From positions 49,140,787 through 49,204,786 of the forward strand of contig CM067298.1 of NCBI GenBank assembly GCA_034231615.1: a stretch of 64,000 nucleotides of DNA, in the 5' to 3' direction. The DNA comes from Meghimatium bilineatum. Taxonomy: Eukaryota; Mollusca; Gastropoda; Stylommatophora; Philomycidae. Below the pieces are notes generated by a model. The model was not told where the DNA came from, searched no databases, and saw nothing but the letters and a program-made list of their open reading frames with translations. Of the stretch, positions 24,712-35,415 are shown one piece after another. The translations under genes were made by a program, and so were the position numbers. How positions within the stretch are numbered: position 1 is the first letter of the stretch; each line of letters opens with the position of its first letter.

Positions 24712-24992
24712 GAGCCGCCCGTGTGTTGCCGGGGCCTGAAGAAGAGCAACGAATAGCAATACTGTTTACCTTCCACGCATGTCGTAAAAGGCGACTAAGG
24801 AGGTTATGGGATGGCGTTAACTGTCCTATCCCATATAGGGTCAGAAACCCAAATCCATGCTGAAGTCGGATGTGTCAGGCCGACACGTGCAGATATCGCA
24901 GCAATGCTGTAAACCGTGACACAACGCATTCCGTTCTCCGGACTACATCCTGCTAATCTGCAAGAGTTTGAGAACGAACGCAGAAGAAGAAG
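24712..24992 (+). mobile_element. SINE family A, full-length copy with 13-bp target duplication
   Basis: Complete copy from CGCCCGTGTGTTGCCGGGGC to GAACGCAGAAGAAGA. It is flanked by a perfect 13-bp direct repeat ATATACAATGAGA (24699-24711 and 24993-25005). In the 5' hairpin the loop reads CCTGAAGAAG instead of CCCGAAAGGG, so this stem is weakened here. Confidence 0.93.
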
Positions 24993-25005
24993 ATATACAA
25001 TGAGA

Positions 25006-26340
25006 TATGATACTGAAGCATGATTTCTCCAGCTCAAATAATTCGCAAATAACATAATAAATCCTGGAACAAAGCAGAAAAATGTTCTTTGATTCACGTA
25101 ATCAAACTTCAGATGAAAGTGAGTCACAAGCAAAAAGGGATGAAACCCATTTAGATTACATATGATACTCCAGTGGATACAACCTCAGAAAATGGGTATT
25201 AGAACTGATCTTGGGAAATAAATGTGACTAATACAATACTTAGCACAACAAATCTTGCTAGTCTATGGTTTCTGGGCAATAAGAGTCCAACATTGCATTT
25301 CCCATACGCTACAATGGAGGATCCTTGCATTAAGTTTTTTTTGAACCGCTGAAAAGTATTATCATATCCAACACTGTCAAATACGGTGTTCTGTCTCAGT
25401 GTTATCGGATATTCCAAAATTCTTTCCGGGTCATGCTATTGGAAAACCCAAACACCCTCAAGCTGATCACCAATTTCTTTGAAAATATAGAAAGCTGACA
25501 TCTGAGATTGCACTAAGTTCTCATATGATGAATAGCTGACAATAAAAAAACAGCATAAATAAATTATATTTTGAAATGAAGGTCTACAGATGTAGTTGAT
25601 ATCATTGTTATCGCCTGTTGATGAACAAACTACAACATTTCTGCATACTTTGACTTGACGAGCGTTATCTTCACAGCAAGATACAAATCTCATACAAGCA
25701 GCCGTGGGAAGGAATGTCTCGTCAGATAAAATATGTTGAGCATTAGCAATGCAAAAACAAATCCTTTGTCAGACCCTGAGGGTCGTGAATTCCTCATTCT
25801 ACAAGCTTGTGGGCGATGAAAGTCTTAGCAGCAGTCAGAGTTTGAGCAATGTTTATTTTATTTCGTCCTTTATGAGCATGGAAACTAACTACGTACAAGT
25901 GATAAAAGTTGTATACGATTTCCAAACTTTGCTAATGGCAGTTGTTAACGCAAGACTGCGTTCGTGTTGATTATTTTTTCTCCGTCTTACTTTCTCCTTA
26001 AAGTGCGTTTCCGTTATATATGACAAATGTTTGTGTCAATGCACATGAATCACGAGTACGTAAGCAAACGTTTCCTATATGTAATATAGGGCGTCTCCAG
26101 CCAGTTCTTTCATATCTAGAAGACTTCAATACATAGAGGAATTCAATCTTTTAAGAAGAAATCTCCTGCTTAGAGAGGGTCTTTATTATGTATGTAGAAG
26201 GCATGTTCCATCTTTTTACATATAGACATCCAATGATATATAAGCATTTAGCCATTTGTTGATATCAATGTTGGTAACTTTTTTGATCACACGGTCCATA
26301 TTTCTGCACGGCTTCAATACAGCTATTCATTCTATCAATC
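25006..26340. other. No recognisable gene or repeat
   Basis: AT-rich DNA. Small minus-strand frames at 25199 and 25436 and a plus-strand frame at 25749 show no motif and no splice-compatible layout that I could support. Confidence 0.35.
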
Positions 26341-26344
26341 TATA

Positions 26345-27190
26345 CGCTGTGTCCCTTGTTTGCCCCCTGGCGCCAGGGGTGGAAGAGTTCTCTGGAGATG
26401 GCCTTCCTTTGTGCTGTCTGTAAGCTTGTTCCTGTGGCTTATTTGATTTCTGTGATCCATCTTTTACATGGTCGTCCTCTGGCTTCATAGCCGTTATGTC
26501 TATGTGTCACGGCTATCTGTGGCATACTGTCTGTTGGTAGTCTGGAAGCGTGTGAAAACAATTAGATCTGTTGTATTTTGTTGTGTTCCAATACTGGTAT
26601 TGTTTTGGTTATCTGTCTGATGTCATTGTTTCTTCTTCTTCTGCGTTCGTTCTCAAACTCCTGCAGATCAACGGGATGTAGTCCGGAGAACGGAATGCGT
26701 TGTGACATGGTTTACAGCATGGTTGCGATATCTGCGCCTTTCGGCCTGACACATCCGACTTCAGCATGACTTTGGGTCACTGGCCCTATATGGGATGGGA
26801 CAGCCAACTCCATCCCATAACCTCCTTAGTCGCCTCGTACGACATGCATGGAAGGTAAACAGTGTTGCTAATCTTTGCTCCCCTTTCGGGCCTAGACTAC
26901 ACACGGGCGATGTCATTGTTTCTAATTCCATCTCTTAATGGCACTCCGGGTATTCTTCGTAGACATGTCATCTCTGCTGTCACTGTTTTTCTTTTGTTTT
27001 GTGCTGTCATTGTCCAGGTTTGGCACTGGTAGCATAGTGATGGGATAATAATACTCTTGTGTAATGCAAATTTAGTGTCTATGTTTACATTTTTGTTCTT
27101 AAAAATACTTATCATCTGTCCTAGGATCTGGTATGTTTTGTTGCATCTATTTTGTATCTCTTTACTGTTTTTCCCTTCACTCTGCTCCCT
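26345..27190 (-). mobile_element. LINE fragment (RT C-terminus) split by a SINE
   Basis: The minus-strand frame 26897-27115 reads ALHKSIIIPSLCYQCQTWTM and RKTVTAEMTCLRRIPGV, ending GIRNNDI. Upstream in another frame are KEIQNRCNKTYQILGQ words. Beyond the inserted SINE (26634-26908) the LINE resumes as ITKTIPVLEHNKIQQI, then LPTDSMPQIAVTHRHNGYEA and GRPCKRWITEI. All are post-catalytic RT segments of the lineage that also ends at 45.78-46.02 kb, where nucleotide similarity is high by eye. Stops and frameshifts make it inactive. Confidence 0.82.
26634..26908 (-). mobile_element. SINE family A nested in a LINE, 15-bp target duplication
   Basis: Long-form copy flanked by perfect 15-bp repeats GATGTCATTGTTTCT (26619-26633 and 26909-26923). 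On the LINE strand the duplicated bases encode Arg-Asn-Asn-Asp-Ile, so the insertion point in the RT frame is fixed to the base. The SINE is younger than the LINE copy. Confidence 0.95.
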
Positions 27191-27769
27191 AATTAAGTGA
27201 ACTCCGTTACCTGTTTACGGTATTTATTATAGATGGAGATTGTGATATTTATTTATTGCTTTGCTATTGTCATTATTTCAGTAATTTTAAATGACACATA
27301 TATTCAAAATGTTTTAATAAAAGACTAATATAAGCGGCAGGACAGTCATAACACTGAAATATAAGAAAATAATAAGACAATACCACAGTATTTATATGCA
27401 GTCAGCGTAGACTCAGATGGCTGGGAGATACTAGGAGAATGGAAGATGGCAAAATATCACAGTATCTCCTTTATGTAGATTAGTCTGGAAAAAGATCTGG
27501 GGTTCGACATCTACTTCAATACAAAGACGGATGCACAATGGATATGCATGATACGGGCATTGATACAGAATCATGGGAACAGGATGCCATGTATCGTGTT
27601 TCATAGAGGAAAAAGTTTTATGAGTTCGAGAGCCAGTGTATAGTAGTAGGTAACTTTCCGTCTTTCCAGACAATAGTATTATTGTTGTGCTGTAAGAAAT
27701 ATAATCAGCGATCAATGTCGATGATGGATGTGACTCACAAGACCAATCTGAGCCGCAAAGAGCCTTTCA

Positions 27770-29336
27770 CTGTATGTACAAGGAAACACAGGCCCAGTTG
27801 TACCGGTGCATAGCGCCGGTATTAAAGATAAAAATGGTAAAGTAATATTTGATAAAACAGAAGCACTTACAAGATGGGCAGATTATGTAACAGAACTGTT
27901 TGACGACCAACGGAACAAAAAACCAACAATACACAAAAATGATGGACTAGCAATACTGAAATCAGAAGTAGAACATGCAATAAATTAAATAAAATATGGA
28001 AAGGATGCAGGTTCGGACAACATAACAGCAGACATAATAAAAACTCTAAATGAGTTTGGTGTAGATACTATCACAGAAATTTGCAATGACATATACGAAA
28101 CAGAACATATATCTAAAGACCTAACATCATCAATATCCATACCACTACCTAAGAAGCTCAGAGCTGTGGAATGTATAGAATATAGAACAATATGTCTAAT
28201 GAGCCATCTAACTAAAATACTTCTCAAGATAATACATGAAAGAATTAAGAACAAGATAGACATGGAGGTCGGTGAAGAACAATTCGGTTTTAGGAAAAAC
28301 AAAGGAACCAGAGAAGCTATAGTGAGTATCCGGCTAGTGATAGATAAATATATAGAAGTCCAAAAAAGTATCTATATTTGCTTCATAGACTACAGCAAGG
28401 ACTTTGACAGAATCCATGAAAAATTATTCAAATGTCTTCAAGAAATTGGCATAGATGGAAAAGACATCAGACTGATTAGAAATATAAATTGAGACCTTAC
28501 TGCATCAATACTGTGTGAAAACAGCTACTCTCCATACATAGAAATAAGAAGAGGGGTAAGACAAGGATGCATTTTATCACCAAGCCTATTTAATATCTAC
28601 ACAGAGAATATCTTTAAAAATATAGAAGAAATACCAGGACTCAAGATCAATGGGAAAATAATAAACAACCTTAGATATGCAGATGACACTGTTCTTTTAG
28701 CAGAAAGTGAACATGAACTACAAAGATTAATAGATCGTCAATAAATCAAGTAATGAATATGGACTGGATATAAATATCCAAAAAACAAAAACCATGATAA
28801 TCAGCAAAGACACAGAAGAACAGGAGGTAAACATAAACATACAGGGAGAGAAACTGCAACAAGTAAAACAATATCAATATCTTGGACACATAGTCACAAA
28901 TGATGGCAGATGTGAAACAGAAGTTAAAAGGAGAATAGGAATGGCTAAAAGTACCTTCAATGACACGAGGAAATTATTAATATCTAAACAAATTTCAAAC
29001 AAGTTAAAAATGAGAATTATAAAATGCTACATATATTTCATATTAATGTATGGCTCAGAAACATGGACACTAAATAAACAATTAGAAGACAAAGTTGATG
29101 CCTTTGAGATGTGGGTATATAGAAGAATAGGGAGAACATCATGGAAAGAGAAGAAAACAAATAAAGAGGTGCTAAAGACACTTAATATGAAGAAAGAACT
29201 ACTAAGAGAAATAAAGATCAGGCAAATAAAATACTTTGGACACATTAAAAGACACCTTATTGAAGACCTTACTTGAGGGTAAAGTCAAAGGGAAGCGAGC
29301 AAGAGGTAGGCAGAAATACAAGTGGGAGAGTAACTG
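27770..29336 (+). pseudogene. LINE reverse transcriptase ORF, lightly damaged
   Basis: Nearly continuous RT coding sequence. Pre-RT segment GIKDKNGKVIFDKTEALTRW; RT start KYGKDAGSDNITADIIK; IPLPKKLRAVECIEYRTI; EEQFGFRKNKGTREAI; CFIDYSKDFDRIHEKLF (motif A); RRGVRQGCILSPSLFNIY (motif B); LRYADDTVLLAESEHELQ (motif C, intact YADD); QYQYLGHIVTNDGR; LMYGSETWTLNK; RQIKYFGHIKRH. Damage: an in-frame stop at about 27986, another at 28490, a frameshift near 28733, and another near 29273 after which GKVKGKRARGRQ continues. The endonuclease is missing (5'-truncated). A few small lesions suggest recent insertion. The clade cannot be fixed without a tree. Confidence 0.88.
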
Positions 29337-29471
29337 ACTGTGGTATTCTTTTTTTTTATGGGATTTACTAGAGTTTTTAACAGTTCCAGATGACTAATTC
29401 AATACGACTGTAGTATTGAATGCCACAGACTGGGCAGTCTTTTACTGTGGAGAAGAATTGCCGTGACTTGG

Positions 29472-29680
29472 GGATCTCCCTAGTGTATCGGTTAAGCTGT
29501 TCGCCTTGTGTGCAAGAGGTCATGGATTCGAATCAGACTCGTGTCGTCTTGATTACAAAGTGGATTATTTTCTGAGATCCCTGTGCATTATCACTTGAAG
29601 TTACGTGCTATGAGTGGTATCTCGGCAGGCGGCGTGCCGCTTCGCTGAGAGTGACAAAGTACATATGGGAAAGCGAGTAC
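29472..29680 (+). mobile_element. tRNA-derived SINE, family T
   Basis: The head has an A-box TAGTGTATCGGTTAAGC and a B-box GGATTCGAATC about 45 bp apart. A body follows with GATTACAAAGTGGATTATTT, TGTGCATTATCAC and ACATATGGGAAAG. Related copies lie at 46850-47055 (same strand) and 43490-43625 (opposite strand). The tRNA-like head is diverged from a functional cloverleaf. Confidence 0.75.
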
Positions 29681-29825
29681 AGTGAAGTCAGTCCTCTACG
29701 ACTTTTGACCCCTTTATCGTGACTTTCTTCAAATCTCGAGGCATGACGCAGATAAAAGGGTTAATTCCCTCCCAACAGAGCATGCGTGGGTCTTCACCAG
29801 GCTTCATTACAGCGGAACTCTGGAG

Positions 29826-29907
29826 ATGGGATGGTAGTCGACTCCTACGATTGTGACAGTGCTACTATTCTTTGCTCCCTTTTCTGGATCCTACAACACA
29901 CAGGCGA
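29826..29907 (-). mobile_element. SINE family A, 5'-module fragment
   Basis: GAGATGGGATGGTAGTCGAC, then CAGTGCTACTATTCTTTGCT, CCCTTTTCTGGATCC and ACAACACACAGGCG match the 5' half of A in antisense. The core and tail were not found. Either a decayed copy or an independent occurrence of the 5' module. Confidence 0.45.
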
Positions 29908-30432
29908 ATTCTTTTTAATGAAAACGCGGACTATTTTGTGCGATCTGTAAAACTATCAACACTTCGTTTTTATTTTTGGTCAGTTGGTAATTTTCTTGCA
30001 GACGTACATAAGGTAATACAACTTCCTTATTAAGTTGATCTTGAATCCCCCTAATTATTCATCACCAGTATTGTCGATGAAGATCCTTGTTGAATATTTG
30101 CATGCCATGATGTTAAAGTATTAATATTTTTCCCACTGTCGCCAATTCTCCTTTCTTTAATCTTTCCCACTCTCCAAATCTCTTGTCTCAATGGTGTGTG
30201 GGGCGGGGGGCGGTGAAGAGTACACAGTATTTTCGTATTTTCTCTGATAAAAATAGGGGAATTTGGGGGAAGGGAGTAATTTTTGATAGAGTTAATGAGG
30301 TGTTGTCTCTAAATTATTGACAGCTAGGGGGAAGGAGTCAAAAGTTTCAACAAAAGTTTATTCGAAGCAAAATTGTATTGCCTATATATGTTATCCATGT
30401 TTACAAGAAGACCTATCGGCCCTTGTATAACT

Positions 30433-30720
30433 AAATACGGATATTATGTTATATGTTTGTTGTTACTGAGGATATTTCAAAACCTGTACGGGATGTTTGT
30501 TGTATTTGTAATAGTCCTTGTCTCGATCGGTCCGTTCTGGTGACTTTGTGTGCAGGGTTTGAATGGCTTGATGAAATCGCATCTTTTTTTGGAGATGCGG
30601 TTAGTCAAGTACTGAAGAACGCGTGTTCAATAGTTGCTAGGCAATTTGGTGCCGTTGAATGGACTGGTTCAATTTCCGTTATTCGCAAGAATTTTAAAAA
30701 ATTGTCCTCTGGCTTCCTAC
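30433..30720 (+). repeat. Dispersed repeat family K, copy 1 (holds an open frame)
   Basis: Similar over about 280 bp to 59811-60085. Shared words include CTTGTCTCGAT(C/T)GGTCCGTTCT, GAT(G/A)CGGTTAGTCAAG, GGCGATTTGGTGCCG-like and GACTGGTTCAATTTCCGTT. A 126-codon frame (30453-30833) covers this copy, with DVCCICNSPCLDRSVLV and EWTGSISVIRKNF. The corresponding frame is broken in the second copy, so coding is unproven. The relation to LINE family G is discussed in the findings. Confidence 0.62.
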
Positions 30721-30844
30721 TTAAAATTTACTTGTATAAACAAAAGTTTAATAAAAAATTATCAAGTAATTTAGGGGCAGCCCCCCCCCCTCAGTTTCCC
30801 AATAATGCCAAAATTAAACACTGTTTTTGGTGATTACGTAACCC

Positions 30845-31258
30845 CACTTTGTATGTGACTATTTCAGCACATTGTTAGTTTTGTATGTTACTATTTCAGC
30901 TCTTCGTTAGTTTTGTATCTGACCAATACAGTACTTAGTTCTGTAATTAAATATTTCAGCACATCGTTAGTTTTGTAGGTTATTATTTCAATACATCGCT
31001 AGTTTTGTATGTGACTATTTCAACACATCTTTAGTTTTGTATGTGACTATTTCAACACATCGTTATTTTTGTAGTTGACTATTTCAACACATTGTTAGTT
31101 TTGTATGTGACTATTTCAACACATCGTTAGTTTTGTAGGTTACTATTTTAGTACATCGCTAGTTTTGTATGTGACTATTTCAACACATCGTTAGTTTTGT
31201 ATGTGACTATTTCAACACATTGTTAGTTTTGTATGTGACTATTTCAACACATCAATAG
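30845..31258. repeat. Minisatellite, 32-bp unit, about 13 copies
   Basis: Unit: TTTGTATGTGACTATTTCAA then CACATCGTTAGT. Units are more diverged at the left edge and nearly identical towards the right, pointing to recent expansion on the right side. Confidence 0.95.
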
Positions 31259-31776
31259 TTTTTTTAGAGCACAAAATAAAAACATCATAAAATTGGTAGG
31301 GATAGATAATAAACATGAACACATCAATAAGAAATAGGAATAGAGAGAGAGAGATAGAGGGTTACGAATACTGAGACACGCGATGAACCGATATAAAAGA
31401 AATAAAGATAAAAAATGTTTTAGCAAAGAATCCCAGAAGAAAATCATTGGAACATCAGCTACTCACATTTCACAGGTGAGTAACACCTTGAACTCCAACA
31501 TTATCATAGTGGGGTGGCAGGGCGGTGATATTTTGCAGTGAATAAAAATTGGTTCACATAGGATGTATTCAACCTTTCACATGGGTCCGTTGTGGTAAGA
31601 CCTCCTACTGAGCGTATGCGTGAGTGACGCCAATATATTTGTAGTGAATAAGCGATGTCTGGCGCCACTGTTCCATTCTGGATAGCTAATTATAATGAAC
31701 ACCACTGAACTCAAGAGTATAGGTGCAAATTCCTGCTCAGTTTGTTGATGTGCACTTACGTAATAACATCCGGAGA

Positions 31777-32050
31777 CGCCCTTGTGTTGCCGGGGCCCGA
31801 AAGGGGAGCAAAGAATTGCAACACTGTTTACCTTCCACACATGTCGTAAAAGGCGACTAAGGAGGTTATGGATGTAGTTGGCTGTCCCATCCCATATAGG
31901 GTCAGTGACCCAAAGCCATGCTGAAGTCGGATGTGTCAGGCCGAAAGGCGCATGGTTTATTGTGTAAACCATGACACAACGCATTCCGTTCTCCGGACTA
32001 TATCCTGCCAATCTGCATGCGTTTGAGAACGAACGCAGAAGAAGAAGAAG
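31777..32050 (+). mobile_element. SINE family A, full-length copy with 12-bp target duplication
   Basis: Flanked by perfect 12-bp repeats AACATCCGGAGA (31765-31776 and 32051-32062). The 5' hairpin is well preserved (GTGTTGC ... CCCGAAAGGG ... GCAACAC). A small internal change replaces the usual CAGATATCGCAGC with CATGGTTTATTG. Confidence 0.92.
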
Positions 32051-32423
32051 AACATCCGGAGAAAAATGTTAATTTACTTCAAATTCACATTATTTTTACA
32101 CATATTTAAATGTGCTGACAGAGAAAACTGTATTTAAATTAAGTCTAAAAACCAGTAGTCGACTACAACATCCACTACTGGCTGTTAAGCTCTGATATAA
32201 CCACATTGGACTAGTGTCCGCGGTTGAAAAATGTGTACCTTTCCATAAGAGTTACATCTTAATTAACTAAACCAACTAACTAGAGCATGTCATAGTGTAA
32301 TAATTAAATAGTAATCATTTTAACACAACGCAACACACAATCCCTTGCATCAGCCATAAACCCAATAATCTACACTTGAACACGTTCGGTACACAATGAT
32401 CAAAATCCTTTACACAAAATAAT

Positions 32424-32686
32424 TCTTCTTTCTCTTTGACTGCTCTCAAACTCCTGCTAACTAACAAGATGTAGTCTAGAAAATCATAGTCGGTGTTATA
32501 GCTTACAGCTTGCCTGCGGTGTATGCGCCTTTCGACCTAATACATCCGACTTCAACGTTGCTTGGTTCGTTTAACCGTTTATATGATGGGAAAGCCAACT
32601 TCATCGTCAAACCTCCACAGTTGGCTCCTACACCACGCCATGCCAGTGTTGCCATTCTTGTGCTCTCTTTTAGAGCCCATCAATAG
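32424..32686 (-). mobile_element. SINE family A, degraded copy
   Basis: CTGCTCTCAAACTCCTGCTAA, TATGCGCCTTTCGACC, ACATCCGACTTCAACGTTG and ATTCTTGTGCTCTCTTTTAG keep the antisense order of A. Many substitutions; no clear target duplication. Confidence 0.62.
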
Positions 32687-33234
32687 ACCTACGCCAAATA
32701 ACAATAAGTAAGGAACATCTGACTCAGCACCACAAAACACTGTAACAATGGGACAATGAGGTAGCAATTGCAACAGGTATGCATATCAAATGTGTACTTT
32801 ATTTTAAATAACTACCAGTGCCCAAAATAAAAGCATAAGTGAAACAATTAGCAGTTGTGAATAACAAAAGCAGTCCTGGCTTCCGTCATAGAATCAATTA
32901 CATTTAGGGGAACAAAGATGATCAGCCGCATTGGTAAGAAAAATTACAATAACTAGTAGAGCAACTAACATCCCCTAGAAATGAAGGTACATAGACCAGT
33001 AGATCAGGCCAGTGGAAAAACACTCCTAAAAAACATCTTAGAAAATTACACAAGTCAACAACAAAAAGGTTGTTTTTTTTGGTATCTTGGTTTTATACTT
33101 CTTTCTATGTATGTTTGACCTGACGATTTCACAAAATGGTACCAAAATTGTTTCCCTAACTTCCCCACTAGTTATCTAGATGGAAATAGAAGAAGTAGTG
33201 GGAATAGTGGGAAATTATAAGAAGTCTCTCATTC
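32687..33234. other. No recognisable gene or repeat
   Basis: Short AT-rich interval between a SINE remnant and the RNase H LINE fragment. Nothing supportable was seen. Confidence 0.4.
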
Positions 33235-33293
33235 AACAAGCACGTCACAAATATGATTCAGAAGACTAAAAGAGGGATCAGTGTTATCAAGGT
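33235..33293 (+). pseudogene. LINE ORF upstream segment, frameshifted
   Basis: Translates in a different frame as MIQKTKRGISVIKVWG, continuing into sequence that overlaps the start of the long RNase H frame. This is the RT connection region just before SVIDYSLLTLS. A frameshift between about 33300 and 33360 separates it from the 393-codon frame, so the annotated start there is not a genuine start. Confidence 0.6.
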
Positions 33294-34475
33294 ATGGGGA
33301 CCTTCGACATGCAGCAATGGGTACTTTTTCTGCTTCTGCAAGTGGTGGTGCTATCTGTAATAGATTATAGTCTACTAACTTTGTCACAGACACAAATCGA
33401 TAGATTGGAAAAAGTTCAAAATGAAGCAATGAGAGCGGTACTGGGGTGTACTAGAGATACACCCATCTCTGCTATGAGATTTCTGCTTGATCTCCCCAGC
33501 ATTAGAGTGCGACATCAGGTAGCACATGTTAAGTCGTACCTTAAAGTGACAGAATACACCCACCACCCATTACACCATCGTCTAGATGAGTCAAAGGGAA
33601 AACGAATCAAGCGTGGCAGATCATGTGAATTGGAAGAAATAGGAAAGGACAGTGAATGGGTGGAGGTAGACATTGTGAAGAAATCACTGACTAAAGTAAT
33701 AATACAACTAGATAAAGCGTGTCGAAAATGGACGGCAGTCAGGGCTCAGTATACAGTGCACGAACTCGCCCAACTACACTCGAAACCACAAGCCATAATT
33801 ATATACACAGATGGCTCCGTTAGCAGAAACACAAATAAAAGCGGTTGGGGTTTTGTTGCCTACAGAAACGGCGTGAAGTTGGTTGAGAAATCTTCAGCAT
33901 ATTCTACTGTCACATCGAGCATGAGGATGGAGATAGAGGGAGTTACAGCAGCTCTTAATTGGTTGATAACTGATACATCAACACACTCGGTAATACTCAC
34001 AGACTCTCAAAGCATGTTGCGCAAGATAGAAAAGTTCACGCTAAGAAAAGAATGGTGCGACTTATTGAACAACTCAGTTGTCCTGAGCATTACATGGATA
34101 TACTGCCCTGGTCATGCTGGGGTCAGAGGAAACGAGAGAGCCGACTTATTCGCAGGCAATGCGGCGATAGACGACACATTGCTGAGAAGAGATAAAGCAG
34201 ACTTAATGAAAGCAGTAATAAATTCATTTCAAGATGCAGATGATGTCAATGAGGTTGAGAACGTACACATACAGAGAATGTTAGAAATTGGAGTATTCAG
34301 AGGTGAGGGGAAGAAAAGTAAATTTTTTGGAAAGTCCCGAAGATCACACAATCAACACCTGACCGGAACTCTGAGTCTACATATACTGGGATGGCTGCTG
34401 GAGCGGAGCACTTATGGGAATGCCCCGCGTGCTCTGAAGCCAGTTTCTAATCAAGAAGAACCCACTAGTTTTTGA
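33294..34475 (+). CDS. RNase H-bearing C-terminal part of a LINE polyprotein
   Basis: Open frame of 393 codons, the longest in the window. Residues 21-80 resemble the RT thumb/connection of jockey-like elements (SVIDYSLLTLSQTQIDRLEK and ALGCTRDTPI-like sequence). Residues 165-290 form an RNase H domain with all expected acidic residues: YTDGS (D173), MRMEIEG (E213), ILTDSQS (D237), GHAGVRGNERAD (H274, D284). It would degrade RNA in RNA/DNA hybrids during retrotransposition. The end is frameshifted: LLERSTYG here versus LLEQRAEHLWEC in the copy at 18.6 kb. The RT core and endonuclease are missing and the ATG is internal to the original ORF, so it is a truncated element that happens to remain open, not an independent gene. 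Confidence 0.8.
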   Translation: MGTFDMQQWVLFLLLQVVVLSVIDYSLLTLSQTQIDRLEKVQNEAMRAVLGCTRDTPISAMRFLLDLPSIRVRHQVAHVKSYLKVTEYTHHPLHHRLDESKGKRIKRGRSCELEEIGKDSEWVEVDIVKKSLTKVIIQLDKACRKWTAVRAQYTVHELAQLHSKPQAIIIYTDGSVSRNTNKSGWGFVAYRNGVKLVEKSSAYSTVTSSMRMEIEGVTAALNWLITDTSTHSVILTDSQSMLRKIEKFTLRKEWCDLLNNSVVLSITWIYCPGHAGVRGNERADLFAGNAAIDDTLLRRDKADLMKAVINSFQDADDVNEVENVHIQRMLEIGVFRGEGKKSKFFGKSRRSHNQHLTGTLSLHILGWLLERSTYGNAPRALKPVSNQEEPTSF

Positions 34476-35009
34476 GATATGGACGTGCGTATCCAACATT
34501 TGAGGCACCCAAGAGTGTGTGTTTATCCCAGGGATATAGAACAACACCAAAGAAATGCAATAACCCACATATCAAACTGTTTACGTCATCACCTGCGATG
34601 TACAGCTATTTGATCTAAACGTATTCAATGCAATCATAAAAAAAGATAAAAAAAACATCTCTTTTTTTGGCAAAAGAAAGATGGATCAATACAAAATAAA
34701 AGAAAAGCTTCGAACATAATTAACATCAGAAAAATATGGTGATTAATGGAAGTACTATACAATGAGGAACAAAGAGGTGCAATTGCGTTATAACAAACAG
34801 CTATTTATGGTGACGAAAAAAACGACTTAATAATAACTGAATGCTGTTGTCCAAATATTTTTTTTATAATCACTTCATAAATATATAGTTGGATACCAAA
34901 TAAGAAGTGATGATTATGTCCAAGAAATATATGTCCTAACGTTTTCAGGGATTGTTGTGATGATGGCTCCACTATAACCATCTATAATAAAAGACATACT
35001 GGCTAATTA
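34476..35009. other. LINE 3' flank and AT-rich DNA
   Basis: Probably the 3' tail of the RNase H element up to about 34620, then A-rich sequence with no further feature. Confidence 0.35.
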
Positions 35010-35140
35010 GAAATCCAGCCTTCTTAATGACTCATTTGACAATTCTCTCGATTTCCATTGGCTGTCACACAAAGTAAAATCAAAGTATCCAATGACAGTC
35101 AAGAGAGTAGTCAAATGAATTATTAAGAAGGCTGGATTTC
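35010..35140. mobile_element. Foldback element, family a, long arms
   Basis: Arms of about 50 bp. GAAATCCAGCCTTCTTAATG at the left is matched exactly in inverse by the right end (ATTAAGAAGGCTGGATTTC). The centre has CACACAAAGTAAAATCAAAGT. The arm ends differ from other family-a copies (GAAATCCAGCC extension), suggesting a sub-family. Confidence 0.72.
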
Positions 35141-35415
35141 CAACTAGATTGTAGGTTTTATATTGTAGAGATCATGGCTGCACGCAACCCTGCCTTCTTC
35201 ACAAACAGATTCAAGAGTTATAACAGACCATAAAGTGGCACTAGATTAAAGAAAATTGGAAGTCAACCAAAGTTATCGAGAGTAGACTCGAAAAATCCAA
35301 AGAATTTTTAAGAGAAATATTGTGTATACAAATAAAGGAATACAACATAAATCGAGAAATAAGCATGAAATCATTATTCTCACTAATATTCAAGAATATA
35401 ATATTTAGTTATATC

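Noticed and set aside
31577..32011. Minus-strand frame of 144 codons, with similar frames at 1546, 24804, 26578 (plus) and 51403, all sharing CSPENGMRC and LTHPTSAWLW
   Set aside because: These are antisense translations of SINE A. The apparent conservation follows from copy similarity; degraded copies show stops and indels with no sign of frame preservation.
31777..32050. Hammerhead or twister ribozyme in SINE A
   Set aside because: GAAA loops and CTGA words occur, but neither the CTGANGA...GAAA hammerhead core nor the twister consensus could be assembled in the right order.
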